Origin: Nitrospira sp. ST-bin5
GTDB taxonomy: Bacteria; Nitrospirota; Nitrospiria; Nitrospirales; Nitrospiraceae
Reading direction: 5' to 3'
Assembly: GCA_002083555.1 (NCBI GenBank)
Contig: MSXN01000001.1
Coordinates: 62,001 to 126,000 of the forward strand
Length of the DNA stretch: 64,000 bases
Below the pieces are notes generated by a model. That model was not told the DNA's origin. It worked only from the letters and a program-made list of their open reading frames with translations, and did no database searches. Every line of letters starts with the position of its first letter. Positions within the stretch are counted from its first letter, which is position 1. The translations under genes were made by a program, and so were the position numbers. Of this stretch, positions 42,077-50,476 are shown in pieces.

Positions 42077-42240
42077 TGTAGGAGGGCTGGGGGCTCTTCA
42101 CTGCGCGCATGCACCAATCTTATCTCCACTCTTCTAGAGATCGAGCGGGGCACTCCACATTGCGCGCATCCAACGAGGGTCTTCTGAGACCGCGCGTTGG
42201 GCGAGCACTGGAGGGTTCCGCTCGATCTCTCCCTCCTACA
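42077..42240. repeat. Nested inverted-repeat element in the folD-metF spacer
   Basis: Outer arms TGTAGGAGGG (42077-42086) and CCCTCCTACA (42231-42240) are perfect inverted copies. Inner arms AGAGATCGAGCGG (42136-42148) and CCGCTCGATCTCT (42218-42230) are also perfect, and extend inward by more pairs (CTCCA/TGGAG). CCAACG/CGTTGG and GGTCT/AGACC close the centre. The 9-mer TGCGCGCAT occurs twice (42102 and 42161). The right end overlaps the folD stop codon. It resembles a MITE or REP-type palindromic unit. Confidence 0.65.
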
Positions 42241-43096
42241 CCATCCCCGCCATTCGCTTCGCTGACTCCACCGTGTTCGCTAGCAACATGGCGATCGTCA
42301 TGGGACCGACGCCACCGGGCACGGGACTGATCCAGCCGGCCTTTTGGCTCACCGGTTCGAAATCGACGTCGCCACAGAGCTTCCCATCCGTCCACCGATT
42401 GGTCCCGACGTCGATCACGACCGCGCCTTCTTTCACCATGTCGGCCGTGACAAATTTGGCTTTCCCGATCGCGACCAGCAAGAGGTCCGCCTCACGGCAG
42501 ACTGCGGGCAAATCCTTGGTCTTAGAATGGCAAATCGTCACGGTCGCGTTGCGCTGCAGCAGCATGAGCGCCAACGGCTTTCCCACGATGTTGCTGCGCC
42601 CCAATACCACCGCGCGCTTGCCTTCAATGCCGACACCGGTAGACTCGATCATCTTGATCACGCCTTTGGGAGTGCAGGCTTCAAAGACCGGATTCCCTTC
42701 AACCAACCGACCGAAGTTATACGGGTGGAATCCATCGGCATCCTTGTCAGGCGAGACCGCTTCAAGCACGATACGGCTCTCGATATGTTTGGGAAGCGGA
42801 AGCTGAACTAAGATGCCGTGAATCTTGGGATCCGCGTTCATCTTCTCAATCAAGGACAACAACTCTGCTTGCGTCGTGCTCGCAGGTAACTTGTGGTCGT
42901 CGATATAGATGCCTGCCGCCTCGCAGGCTTTCTGTTTGCTCTTCACATACTGATGTGACGCAGGATCGTCACCCACTAGAATCGTGGCAAGACCCGGCTT
43001 GATCCCGGTCTTTGCCAGGACCGCCGCTGATTCAATTGCCAGCCGGTCGCGAACTTGCTGCGCCAATGCCTTCCCGTCGATGAGTCGTGCTCCCAC
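42236..43096 (-). CDS. folD: Bifunctional methylenetetrahydrofolate dehydrogenase/methenyl-THF cyclohydrolase
   Basis: Interconverts methylene-, methenyl- and 10-formyl-THF with NADP(H). 286 residues. Family motifs are YVKSKQKACEAAGI (catalytic Lys), GILVQLPLPKHI and the closing PVPGGVGPMTIAML. The Rossmann segment is VVLGRSNIVGKPLALML. GTG start with GGGAGGG upstream. First gene of folD-metF-panB. Confidence 0.96.
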   Translation of the reverse strand: MGARLIDGKALAQQVRDRLAIESAAVLAKTGIKPGLATILVGDDPASHQYVKSKQKACEAAGIYIDDHKLPASTTQAELLSLIEKMNADPKIHGILVQLPLPKHIESRIVLEAVSPDKDADGFHPYNFGRLVEGNPVFEACTPKGVIKMIESTGVGIEGKRAVVLGRSNIVGKPLALMLLQRNATVTICHSKTKDLPAVCREADLLLVAIGKAKFVTADMVKEGAVVIDVGTNRWTDGKLCGDVDFEPVSQKAGWISPVPGGVGPMTIAMLLANTVESAKRMAGMV

Positions 43097-43272
43097 AATT
43101 CCCTCCCTGAATTCAAGCGGTTGGCCTTCAAAACCGTAGGCACCTTAGCAGGGCAATTTTCATCAAGTCAACGCCTGACTATAGGGAAGCGAGCCACACG
43201 TCGAGCAATCGACAATCTGGGCCGGCCCAGAGCCCTATCAGACTCTGCGCCGCTCTATCCCAAACCCATTCC

Positions 43273-43302
43273 TTGACAGTCTCTTCGCCCGTTCGCTACG
43301 AT
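43273..43302 (+). promoter_or_regulatory. Sigma70-type promoter for the 43335 gene
   Basis: TTGACA (43273-43278), an 18-base spacer and TACGAT (43297-43302); a consensus -35 and a fair -10. The predicted start near 43309 gives a leader of only about 26 bases before the TTG start codon. Confidence 0.6.
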
Positions 43303-43334
43303 ACACTTCTATCGTCACACTGATTTAATCACGC

Positions 43335-44351
43335 TTGAACATCCCATCATCCACCGACAATTTTCGCGGCACCCTCTTGAGGGCGATACTCGTCTGTTGT
43401 GCGCTCGCAGGTTCGTCAGGTCTCCTCCAGGCGGCCCAGATTACCGGCTTGGAAGGGCCGAATAGCTTCGTCGGCGACCAACAGGGCAAAGAATTCTTCA
43501 TCTCCAATGTCCATGGGGAGCCGGACGCGCGGGATAATAACGGCTTCATCACGAAGGTGGACGCTGAGGGGAAAGTCCTCAACCTCAAGTTCATCCAAGG
43601 CGGCATCGTCGATGTCATGCTGCATGCTCCCAAGGGCCTGGCCATCGTCGATCAGACCCTGTACGTGGCCGATCTCGATCAGTTGAAGGGATTCGACAAG
43701 TCGACTGGCAAGTCCCTCGTCGTCGTCAGCTTTCCCCCGCTCCCCGCAAAAAGCATCGTCTCCTTGACCGATGTGACAGCCGGCCCCAACGGCATGCTCT
43801 ACGTATCAGACCAATCCAACAACACGATCTACCGGGTCGAGCAAGCGGCCGGTCATCGCGTGAGCCTGCTCCTTCACGACGAGCGCCTCGCGGGTCCATC
43901 CGGGATTGCTGTCCATCCGAGAACCGGCCATCTCATCGCCGTGAGTTGGGAGAAAGGCAAGATTTTCGACATTACGCCGGATGGCCAGCTCTCCGAGCTG
44001 GAGTCAAATGGATTTTTCACCGGCCGCTTTCAAAATCTGAGCGGGGTCGATTTCGACCGTTGGGGCAATATGTACGTCTCGGATTTTTCCAGGGGAAAGA
44101 TCTGGCGCATGACCCGGGACCAACGCTTCCAGGTGATTGCCGAGTATCTCCTCTCCCCGGCCGATATCAGCATTGACCGGGCCAACAATTTGATTCTCGT
44201 GCCCTATCACTATGCCCACGCGGCGGAGATCAACGGGCTGGAGGCTCCCTCGGACGGCAAGAGCCGGGACAACCGTCGCACCCTCGCTGACTATGGGTTT
44301 GGAGCGGCGGGCCCCCCGCAGCCTGCAAAGGAAGGAGCCGTAGCCAAATGA
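43335..44351 (+). CDS. Secreted NHL/SMP-30-like beta-propeller protein
   Basis: 338 residues with a signal peptide (LLRAILVCCALAGSSGLLQA, cleavage before AQITG). Repeated blade-like segments are GLAIVDQTLYVADLDQLKGF, VTAGPNGMLYVSDQSNNTIY, GIAVHPRTGHLIAV and VDFDRWGNMYVSDFSRGKIW. It is probably a periplasmic six-bladed propeller; binding or lactonase-like activity is possible but catalytic residues are not evident. Start codon TTG at 43335 has no clear ribosome site; a TTG at 43377 is an alternative. ATGA overlap with the next gene. Confidence 0.75.
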   Translation: MNIPSSTDNFRGTLLRAILVCCALAGSSGLLQAAQITGLEGPNSFVGDQQGKEFFISNVHGEPDARDNNGFITKVDAEGKVLNLKFIQGGIVDVMLHAPKGLAIVDQTLYVADLDQLKGFDKSTGKSLVVVSFPPLPAKSIVSLTDVTAGPNGMLYVSDQSNNTIYRVEQAAGHRVSLLLHDERLAGPSGIAVHPRTGHLIAVSWEKGKIFDITPDGQLSELESNGFFTGRFQNLSGVDFDRWGNMYVSDFSRGKIWRMTRDQRFQVIAEYLLSPADISIDRANNLILVPYHYAHAAEINGLEAPSDGKSRDNRRTLADYGFGAAGPPQPAKEGAVAK

Positions 44352-45052
44352 GCCAATGCGCCTACTGCAAACAACGCAAAGGCAAGCGTGTCTGCCCAGG
44401 CCTCAGCGGACTCATCTGCAGCCAGTGCTGCGGGGAGCATCGCCTCGTGCGCGTGACCTGCCCCAGTGACTGCGTCTATCTCGACAGCGGCAGCGACTAT
44501 CAGCAAAAGCGGCTCGGCGAGCAATTCATGCCGGTGCGACGGGAATTCTATCGGGAGCTCGGTGAATTCGGCGGACAGCAGGCCATCTCTCTCTTCAACC
44601 TCATTGAAGTCATTACGGTGAGTTTCTTCCAGGGACGGCGCGACGGGCAGGATGCGGAAGTCGTCGCCGCCATTCAGGGGCTACGCCGCACATTGAGCCC
44701 CCTGCACGTGCCGGCGGCTCCCATGCCCGTCTTTGCCGAACATCTGATTAAAGAATATGACGCGTTTAAGAAGCAAAACCCCAAGCAGATTGCCGACTCA
44801 TCCAACGCGCCGGAAATCCTCGATCGAGCGATCAAATTCGTGTCGGATTTTTCCGGGAAAGATTTTCAATCACGCCGCTTTCTCGGAGGGCTGATCGGGT
44901 ATGTCACGGGCTATCATCCCGAGATCGCTGCCAACCTCCAAAAGAAACATGAACCGGGCCACATCGTGCTGCCAGGCCAATCGTTCATGCCTCCGCCGAC
45001 CGCGGCTGAGTCCCATACCCACGGCCCGGACTGCCAGCATCACCAGCACTAA
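44348..45052 (+). CDS. Cys-rich N-terminal zinc-binding protein, unknown function
   Basis: 234 residues. The first 45 carry CAYC, CPG, CSQCCGEHR and CPSDCVY, a compact zinc-binding cluster. A predominantly helical middle follows (residues 60-200), then a His-rich tail HTHGPDCQHHQH that could bind metal. It overlaps the propeller gene by four bases. The last 68 bases overlap the convergent PilZ gene. No known family recognised. Confidence 0.7.
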   Translation: MSQCAYCKQRKGKRVCPGLSGLICSQCCGEHRLVRVTCPSDCVYLDSGSDYQQKRLGEQFMPVRREFYRELGEFGGQQAISLFNLIEVITVSFFQGRRDGQDAEVVAAIQGLRRTLSPLHVPAAPMPVFAEHLIKEYDAFKKQNPKQIADSSNAPEILDRAIKFVSDFSGKDFQSRRFLGGLIGYVTGYHPEIAANLQKKHEPGHIVLPGQSFMPPPTAAESHTHGPDCQHHQH

Positions 45053-45425
45053 TCCGTGACCCTGCCGCTTGACTGGAGGCCGTATCGCAGCCGATTGACG
45101 ATTGCAATGCGCGCGCAATAAATCCTGCAAGCTGGAAGTCCGATCCGTTTGAGATAGACTGGATCTCCACACCGAACTCATTCCCCCGATCCCACCGCAC
45201 CATCGCTTGATCGATATCGATCGGTTCCGGGAGGCCTGGCAGCCACACGCGAATCATGACGGCCATGTGCTGAGACAACGGCGCCTCGCCTTCCCGTTGG
45301 ACTCGAAATCCGCTCAACGAAAGGTCACGCACCGTGCAGCGATGGATGGCGCTGGACGTCAAAATACAGGCATGGCACTCGCGCTCGACTCGCCGGTACA
45401 TGCGACGTGTTGATGGGTTTCCCAC
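44985..45425 (-). CDS. PilZ domain protein (c-di-GMP receptor candidate)
   Basis: 146 residues. The c-di-GMP-binding signatures are RRVER (RxxxR type) and, about 25 residues later, DLSLSG (D/NxSxxG). A beta-barrel follows (VMIRVWLPG, VRWDRGNEFGVEI). The GTG at 45425 is chosen because AGGAGGG lies five bases upstream; an ATG at 45401 has no such site. It could be an effector for the GGDEF-EAL regulator in this window, but that link is only inference. The C terminus is low-complexity and overlaps the neighbouring gene. Confidence 0.78.
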   Translation of the reverse strand: MGNPSTRRMYRRVERECHACILTSSAIHRCTVRDLSLSGFRVQREGEAPLSQHMAVMIRVWLPGLPEPIDIDQAMVRWDRGNEFGVEIQSISNGSDFQLAGFIARALQSSIGCDTASSQAAGSRISAGDAGSPGRGYGTQPRSAEA

Positions 45426-45633
45426 AGAATCCCTCCTCGATAGACACCCTCTCGGTTTCGATAAGGTAAGAATACCTCGGAGTCTCCCTCTGGGAAATCC
45501 CACAAAAGGCCCCCACCAAAGGTAGGGGACGAGGCCACTTCAAGAGCTTTTCTCACCATTTTACGGGGTCGGGAGTCCATGAGGTGAGGCCTGGCCCGAA
45601 CGAGGCATCAGCTTCAAGCCAAGGAAAAAGAAC

Positions 45634-45664
45634 GGGCCCTTCCCGCCTGAAACGGGAAGGGCCC
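45634..45664 (-). terminator. Intrinsic terminator after the cyclophilin gene
   Basis: 12-bp perfect stem GGGCCCTTCCCG / CGGGAAGGGCCC, 7-base loop; read on the minus strand it is followed by GTTCTTTTTCC. It lies 37 bases after the stop codon at 45702. Confidence 0.85.
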
Positions 45665-45701
45665 CTCTCGATTCATCCGGTGATATGGGACGAGGCTGTT
45701 T

Positions 45702-46307
45702 CTATTCGACGATCGTGACGGTCATTTCAACCCGGTCGTTCGGCAGGTCGCGATCGTTTCTCGGCAAGCTCACAATCTTATCGGCTACGCCGATTCCTTT
45801 GGTGACTTCACCGAAGACCGTGTACTTGCGATCGAGGAACCGGGAATCCTCGACCACGATGAAAAACTGTGACCCCGCCGTATCAGGGTCGTTCGCGCGC
45901 GCCATCGATACAATGCCACGCTTATGGGGAGTATCGCTGAATTCCTGCTTGACCGTATACCCGGGGCCACCCTGCCCATATGAATCCTTCTTGAGCGAAT
46001 CCTTGGTATTAGGATCGCCGCCTTGGATCATGAACCCCGGTATGACCCGATGAAAAATTGTGCCGTTATAGAACCCGTCTTTGGCCAGCTTGATAAAATT
46101 CTCGACGTGCTTGGGGGCCAGTTCGGGAAACAATTTCAGCTCAATCTCACCGAATTTCGTTTTAATGATCGCCCGTGGCCCCTTAGGCGCTTCGGCTTTT
46201 GGAGCCGGCGCTTTATCCACGGCATCACTGACACCCGTCCCGAATAAGAAGGGAATACACACCGCCAACACGGCACATCCCATCACCCAGCTCAATCTTC
46301 TCTGCAT
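45702..46307 (-). CDS. Peptidyl-prolyl cis-trans isomerase, cyclophilin type, exported
   Basis: About 201 residues. A signal peptide (RRLSWVMGCAVLAVCIPFLF) and a Pro/Ala/Lys linker precede a cyclophilin domain with TIFHRVIPGFMIQGGDP, GSQFFIVVEDSRFLDRKYTV and VFGEVTKG. It assists folding of periplasmic proteins. GGAGG lies six bases before the ATG at 46307; the adjacent ATG at 46310 is equally possible. It closes the long minus-strand series ending in fabF and rnc. Confidence 0.9.
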   Translation of the reverse strand: MQRRLSWVMGCAVLAVCIPFLFGTGVSDAVDKAPAPKAEAPKGPRAIIKTKFGEIELKLFPELAPKHVENFIKLAKDGFYNGTIFHRVIPGFMIQGGDPNTKDSLKKDSYGQGGPGYTVKQEFSDTPHKRGIVSMARANDPDTAGSQFFIVVEDSRFLDRKYTVFGEVTKGIGVADKIVSLPRNDRDLPNDRVEMTVTIVE

Positions 46308-46368
46308 CATCGTCCTCCCTTGACCATAGGGCCCGCTACGCTGACTATAACGACCATCGCCTCTGGCT

Positions 46369-47076
46369 TCAAGACTCGATCTGATCAAGCGCACAACGGG
46401 CAGCCATCTGTTCCGCTTCTTTCTTGCTCAGACCCCGTCCGGTACCCGCCACCAGCTCGTTGACTCGCACTTCAACCTCGAAGTGTTTTAGATGATCCGG
46501 CCCGGACTCCCGCACAGTCACGTAGTGCGGCAACTGATCGAATTGTTTCTGGCACCATTCCTGGAGTCGCGTTTTGTAATCTTCCTCCCCCGGCGTCGCT
46601 TGATGGGCTTCGGCCTGACGCAGCTCGGCTCCCAGCACACCCAAGGTAAAGACCCGGCTCGCCTCCAACCCCCCGTCAAGGTAGACCGCCGCAATCACGG
46701 CCTCCAAAGCATCGGCCAACAGGGACGGCTTTTCTCGTCCCTTCGAAAGCTCCTCTCCCCGCCCCAGCCGCAATATGGCACCGAGATTCATTCGGCGGGC
46801 CGCCTGGGCCAGCGATGATTCGCTCACCAAATTCGCCTTCAGTTTGGAGAGCGCGCCTTCGCTCAACTGCGGGTAGAGCTGCGCCAGGTGGTCGCTGATG
46901 ATCAGAGAGAGCACGGCATCGCCGAGAAATTCCAGCCGCTCGTTATGGGATCGCGTCGTGCCCTTCCGCTCATTGACATGAGACTTGTGCGTCAGCGCTT
47001 CCGCGAGCACACCGGGATTCTTGAACCGATAGTGGGGGATAGAAGGAACTGGATCGGCTGGAGAAGCCGGTGTCAT
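46369..47076 (-). CDS. rnc: Ribonuclease III
   Basis: Double-stranded RNA endonuclease for rRNA and mRNA processing. 235 residues. The signature NERLEFLGDAVLSL (catalytic Glu and Asp) lies near residue 45, and DALEAVIAAVYLDGG carries the second metal-binding Glu. A C-terminal dsRNA-binding domain begins at YKTRLQEWCQKQF and includes GTGRGLSKKEAEQMAA. It is 13 bases downstream of fabF, the widespread fab-rnc arrangement. Confidence 0.96.
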   Translation of the reverse strand: MTPASPADPVPSIPHYRFKNPGVLAEALTHKSHVNERKGTTRSHNERLEFLGDAVLSLIISDHLAQLYPQLSEGALSKLKANLVSESSLAQAARRMNLGAILRLGRGEELSKGREKPSLLADALEAVIAAVYLDGGLEASRVFTLGVLGAELRQAEAHQATPGEEDYKTRLQEWCQKQFDQLPHYVTVRESGPDHLKHFEVEVRVNELVAGTGRGLSKKEAEQMAARCALDQIES

Positions 47077-47089
47077 AGACGCGACCGCG

Positions 47090-48340
47090 CTAGGCTTCCA
47101 GGCGCCTGAAAATCAGACAGGCATTCACACCGCCGAACCCGAACGAGTTCGAAAGCGCCGTCTTGATCGGTACTGCCCTGGCTGTATTCGGCACATAATC
47201 GAGATCGCATGCGGGATCGGGGTTTTCCAGATTGATCGTGGGGGGCAACAGGCCGTGATGGAGCGCCAGAATGCTGAAGACGGCCTCGATGCCTCCGGCG
47301 GCGCCGAGCAAATGTCCCGTCATCGACTTCGTCGAACTGACAGGGATCTTGTAGGCCTGCTGGCCGAAGACCTGCTTGATCGCGCGCGTTTCGATGGCAT
47401 CGGCCATCGTAGAGGTCCCGTGCGCATTGATATAGCCGATCTGGTCTTTGGCGATCCCGGCATCCTTCAACGCCAGCTCCATGCAGCGCACCGCGCCTTC
47501 GCCTTCTTCCGGCGGCGCGGTAATGTGGTAGGCGTCGCTGTTCATGCCGTACCCGATCACCTCCGCGTAGATCCGGACACCCCGGCGACGCGCGTGCTCG
47601 AGTTCTTCCAGGACGACGACCCCGGCGCCCTCACCCAGCACGAACCCATCGCGATCCTTATCGAACGGCCGGCTGGCCCTGGTCGGTTCATCGTTGCGAA
47701 ACGAGAGCGCCTTCGCTGCGGCAAACCCTGCCACACCCAGCGGCGTGATCGCCGCCTCCGCGCCACCGGCAACCATGACATCGGCATCCCCATGCTGAAT
47801 CAGGCGGAACGCATCGCCGATGCAATGGTTGCCGGTCGCACAAGCCGTCACTGCGCAGGAATTCGGCCCCTTGGCGCCGATGCGAATCGCCACCTGGCCA
47901 GAGGCCAGATTGATAATGGTCATGGGAATGAAGAACGGCGACACACGGCCTGGACCTTTTTCCCTGAGTACCTCATGATAATGCTCGATCGCACCCAGAC
48001 CGCCGATACCGGACCCGATATAGACGCCGACTTTCGTGGCTTCTTCGGGAGCGACCTTCAACCCTGCGTCATCCACAGCCAGCTGGGCGGCGCCCACGGC
48101 ATAGTGGATGAACGTATCCATCTTCTTGATTTCTTTTTTTTCGATGAATTGAGCCGGATCGAAATCACGCACTTCCCCGGCGATCTTGGCGTCGTAGGCG
48201 GCCGGATCGAACTTGGTGATTCGTCCGATGCCGGATTGCCCGGCACAGAGCGCAGCCCAAGTCTTGTCCACCCCGGTCCCAAGAGGTGTGACCAGTCCCA
48301 AACCTGTCACGACAATGCGCCGGGTCGATCGCTCAGACAT
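47090..48340 (-). CDS. fabF: 3-oxoacyl-[acyl-carrier-protein] synthase II
   Basis: Elongating condensing enzyme of type II fatty-acid synthesis. 416 residues. The Cys-His-His triad is seen in VTACATGNHCIG, NAHGTSTMADAIE and TKSMTGHLLGAAGG. The N terminus RRIVVTGLGLVTPLGTG is canonical. It lies 9 bases after acpP, and rnc follows. Confidence 0.97.
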   Translation of the reverse strand: MSERSTRRIVVTGLGLVTPLGTGVDKTWAALCAGQSGIGRITKFDPAAYDAKIAGEVRDFDPAQFIEKKEIKKMDTFIHYAVGAAQLAVDDAGLKVAPEEATKVGVYIGSGIGGLGAIEHYHEVLREKGPGRVSPFFIPMTIINLASGQVAIRIGAKGPNSCAVTACATGNHCIGDAFRLIQHGDADVMVAGGAEAAITPLGVAGFAAAKALSFRNDEPTRASRPFDKDRDGFVLGEGAGVVVLEELEHARRRGVRIYAEVIGYGMNSDAYHITAPPEEGEGAVRCMELALKDAGIAKDQIGYINAHGTSTMADAIETRAIKQVFGQQAYKIPVSSTKSMTGHLLGAAGGIEAVFSILALHHGLLPPTINLENPDPACDLDYVPNTARAVPIKTALSNSFGFGGVNACLIFRRLEA

Positions 48341-48349
48341 ACGTGCCGC

Positions 48350-48583
48350 TTATGATTTTTCCTTGATGTAGTCCAACGCTTTCCCGACCGTGAGGATCTT
48401 CTCGGCATCCTCGTCAGGGATCTCGATTTCGAACTCTTCTTCAAGCGCCATCACCAGCTCGACGGTGTCGAGCGAATCAGCACCTAAGTCTTCGACGAAG
48501 GAGGCTTCGGGAACCACTTCATCTTCCTCAACGCCGAGCTGCTCGGCAATAATCTTTTTTACGCGCTCATCAACAGTTGCCAT
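48350..48583 (-). CDS. acpP: Acyl carrier protein
   Basis: 77 residues, acidic, starting MATVDERVKKII. The phosphopantetheine Ser is in the DSL motif GADSLDTVELVMALE. AGGAGG lies upstream of the ATG at 48583. Its position between fabG and fabF is the standard one. Confidence 0.97.
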   Translation of the reverse strand: MATVDERVKKIIAEQLGVEEDEVVPEASFVEDLGADSLDTVELVMALEEEFEIEIPDEDAEKILTVGKALDYIKEKS

Positions 48584-48675
48584 CGATCTGCCTACCTCCT
48601 TCCCCAACGTGACTGACCCTGTGCGGCAACATGGGGATATGCTGCCGCTGGTTGTTCCCAGACCTTGGGGACCAT

Positions 48676-49419
48676 CTATACCATTAACATACCGCCATTC
48701 ACATGCAAAACATGACCGGTAATATACGCCGCTTCATCGGACACAAGAAAGCGGACCGCCGCCGCGATGTCGCCCGGTGTGCCCAACCGGCCCAGCGGAA
48801 TCTGCTTCTGCAGTGTTTCCTTCACGTCGTCCGGCAAGCCGTGCGTCATGGCCGTATCGATGAACCCCGGCGCCACCGCGTTGACGGTGACATTGCGCGT
48901 GGCATATTCCCGCCCGACCGTCTTGGTGAAGCCGATCACGGCCGCTTTCGACGCGGCATAATTAGCCTGACCGGCGTTGCCCATTACGCCCACGATCGAG
49001 GCAATGTTCACGATGCGACCATACCGCTGCTTGGTCATTGGCTGCAAGACCGCCTTGGTGCAGTTGAACGTGCCGTTCAAATTGACTTGGAGCACCAGGT
49101 TCCAATCTTCTTCTTTCATCCGAAGCAACAGTCCGTCACGCGTGATCCCGGCATTGTTGACCAAAATGTCGATCTTACCCCACGCCTTCATGACCTGCTC
49201 GGCCATGGCCTTGGTATCATTCGCATCGGCTACGTTCACTTTGACATTGAGCACTTTCCGGCCCAACGCCTCGATCGCCTTGACGGTCTCTTGCGACCGG
49301 CTGGGATCCAGATCCGCGACGACGATATCCGCCCCCGCGTGCGCCAAGGTTTCCGCAATCGCCCGACCAATGCCCTGTGCCGCTCCGGTCACTATCGCTA
49401 CGCGTCCTTGCAATGACAT
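48676..49419 (-). CDS. fabG: 3-oxoacyl-[acyl-carrier-protein] reductase
   Basis: NADPH-dependent short-chain reductase of fatty-acid elongation. 247 residues: cofactor loop TGAAQGIGRAIAETL, NNAG, catalytic Ser in IVNIASIVGV and the YxxxK pair in NYAASKAAV. The C-terminal YITGHVLHVNGGMLMV is typical of FabG. 27 bases after the fabD stop. Confidence 0.96.
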   Translation of the reverse strand: MSLQGRVAIVTGAAQGIGRAIAETLAHAGADIVVADLDPSRSQETVKAIEALGRKVLNVKVNVADANDTKAMAEQVMKAWGKIDILVNNAGITRDGLLLRMKEEDWNLVLQVNLNGTFNCTKAVLQPMTKQRYGRIVNIASIVGVMGNAGQANYAASKAAVIGFTKTVGREYATRNVTVNAVAPGFIDTAMTHGLPDDVKETLQKQIPLGRLGTPGDIAAAVRFLVSDEAAYITGHVLHVNGGMLMV

Positions 49420-49446
49420 GCCGATTTCCTTGTTAAACGTGACGGA

Positions 49447-50397
49447 TCAGGCCGGATGCGCGGCGCCGAGCGCCTGCAACGTCGCATCCAACGATTTCGG
49501 ATCATGAACGTTCAATAATTTCGCATCCGGAAGAATGCGTTTGATCAGGCCCGTCAACACCGTCCCGGGCCCCACTTCAACAAATGTCGTCACACCCATC
49601 TTCGCCATCGCCTGCACGGAGTTTTCCCATAACACCGATGACGGCAGTTGGCGAACCAGTGAGGGTTGAATCTCGACAGCCCGGCTGATGGGTCTGGCTT
49701 CGGCATTATTAATAAGCGGCATCCCTAAATCAGTCCATCGCACGGCGGCAAGATCTTTTGACAAACGATCGGCTGCAACCTGCATCAACGGCGTATGGAC
49801 CGGGACGCTGACCGGCAATGGGATCGCCTTTTTGCAGCCTTTGGCTTTCGCCAGTTCAATCGCTCGTTCAACGGCGGCTTTTTCTCCGGCAATGACCACC
49901 TGTCCAGGCGAATTGAAATTCGCCGCGGCAACCACGCCGACTGCAGATGCCTCCCGGCAGACCTCCCGCACGACATCCGGCGTCAATCCCAGCAGCGCGG
50001 CCACCTGGCCGGTGCCCGGCGGTACCGCTTCAGACATATAACGGCCGCGCTTCTGTACGAGCCCGACGGCATCGCGAAAGGACACGCCGCCCGCAGCCAC
50101 CAGCGCCGAATATTCACCCAGACTGTGTCCAGCCACTGCTACAGGCTTCAGACCTGCCGAGTCCAATGTCTTGAGGGCCGCGATGCTGCTCACCAGCAAG
50201 GCCGGCTGCGTATACTCCGTGAGATTCAGCCGTTCAGCCGGCCCTTCGAAGCAGAGCGCCGCACTGTCATAGCCGAGCACAGACGACGCCTCGTCATAGA
50301 CCTGCTTCAGCCTGGGATGGGCATCACATAGCGCTTTGCCCATGCCGACCGACTGCGACCCCTGTCCAGGGAACACCAATCCAATGCCAGAATTCAT
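49447..50397 (-). CDS. fabD: Malonyl-CoA:ACP transacylase
   Basis: Loads malonyl groups onto ACP. About 316 residues. Motifs are LVFPGQGSQSVGMG, the catalytic Ser in VAGHSLGEYSALVAAG and His in SVPVHTPLM. The start at 50397 puts the FPGQG motif at the usual position; the frame is open to 50433. No strong ribosome site is seen. Confidence 0.95.
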   Translation of the reverse strand: MNSGIGLVFPGQGSQSVGMGKALCDAHPRLKQVYDEASSVLGYDSAALCFEGPAERLNLTEYTQPALLVSSIAALKTLDSAGLKPVAVAGHSLGEYSALVAAGGVSFRDAVGLVQKRGRYMSEAVPPGTGQVAALLGLTPDVVREVCREASAVGVVAAANFNSPGQVVIAGEKAAVERAIELAKAKGCKKAIPLPVSVPVHTPLMQVAADRLSKDLAAVRWTDLGMPLINNAEARPISRAVEIQPSLVRQLPSSVLWENSVQAMAKMGVTTFVEVGPGTVLTGLIKRILPDAKLLNVHDPKSLDATLQALGAAHPA

Positions 50398-50476
50398 GGG
50401 CGTAGATATCTTAGAAATGACGTGGAATGTCAACGGGAAAAGTTGTGAGGGACGGCTGCGTGTCGACTCACGGCCA

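Noticed and set aside
47255..48355. Plus-strand open frame of 366 codons over fabF
   Set aside because: Antisense shadow of fabF.
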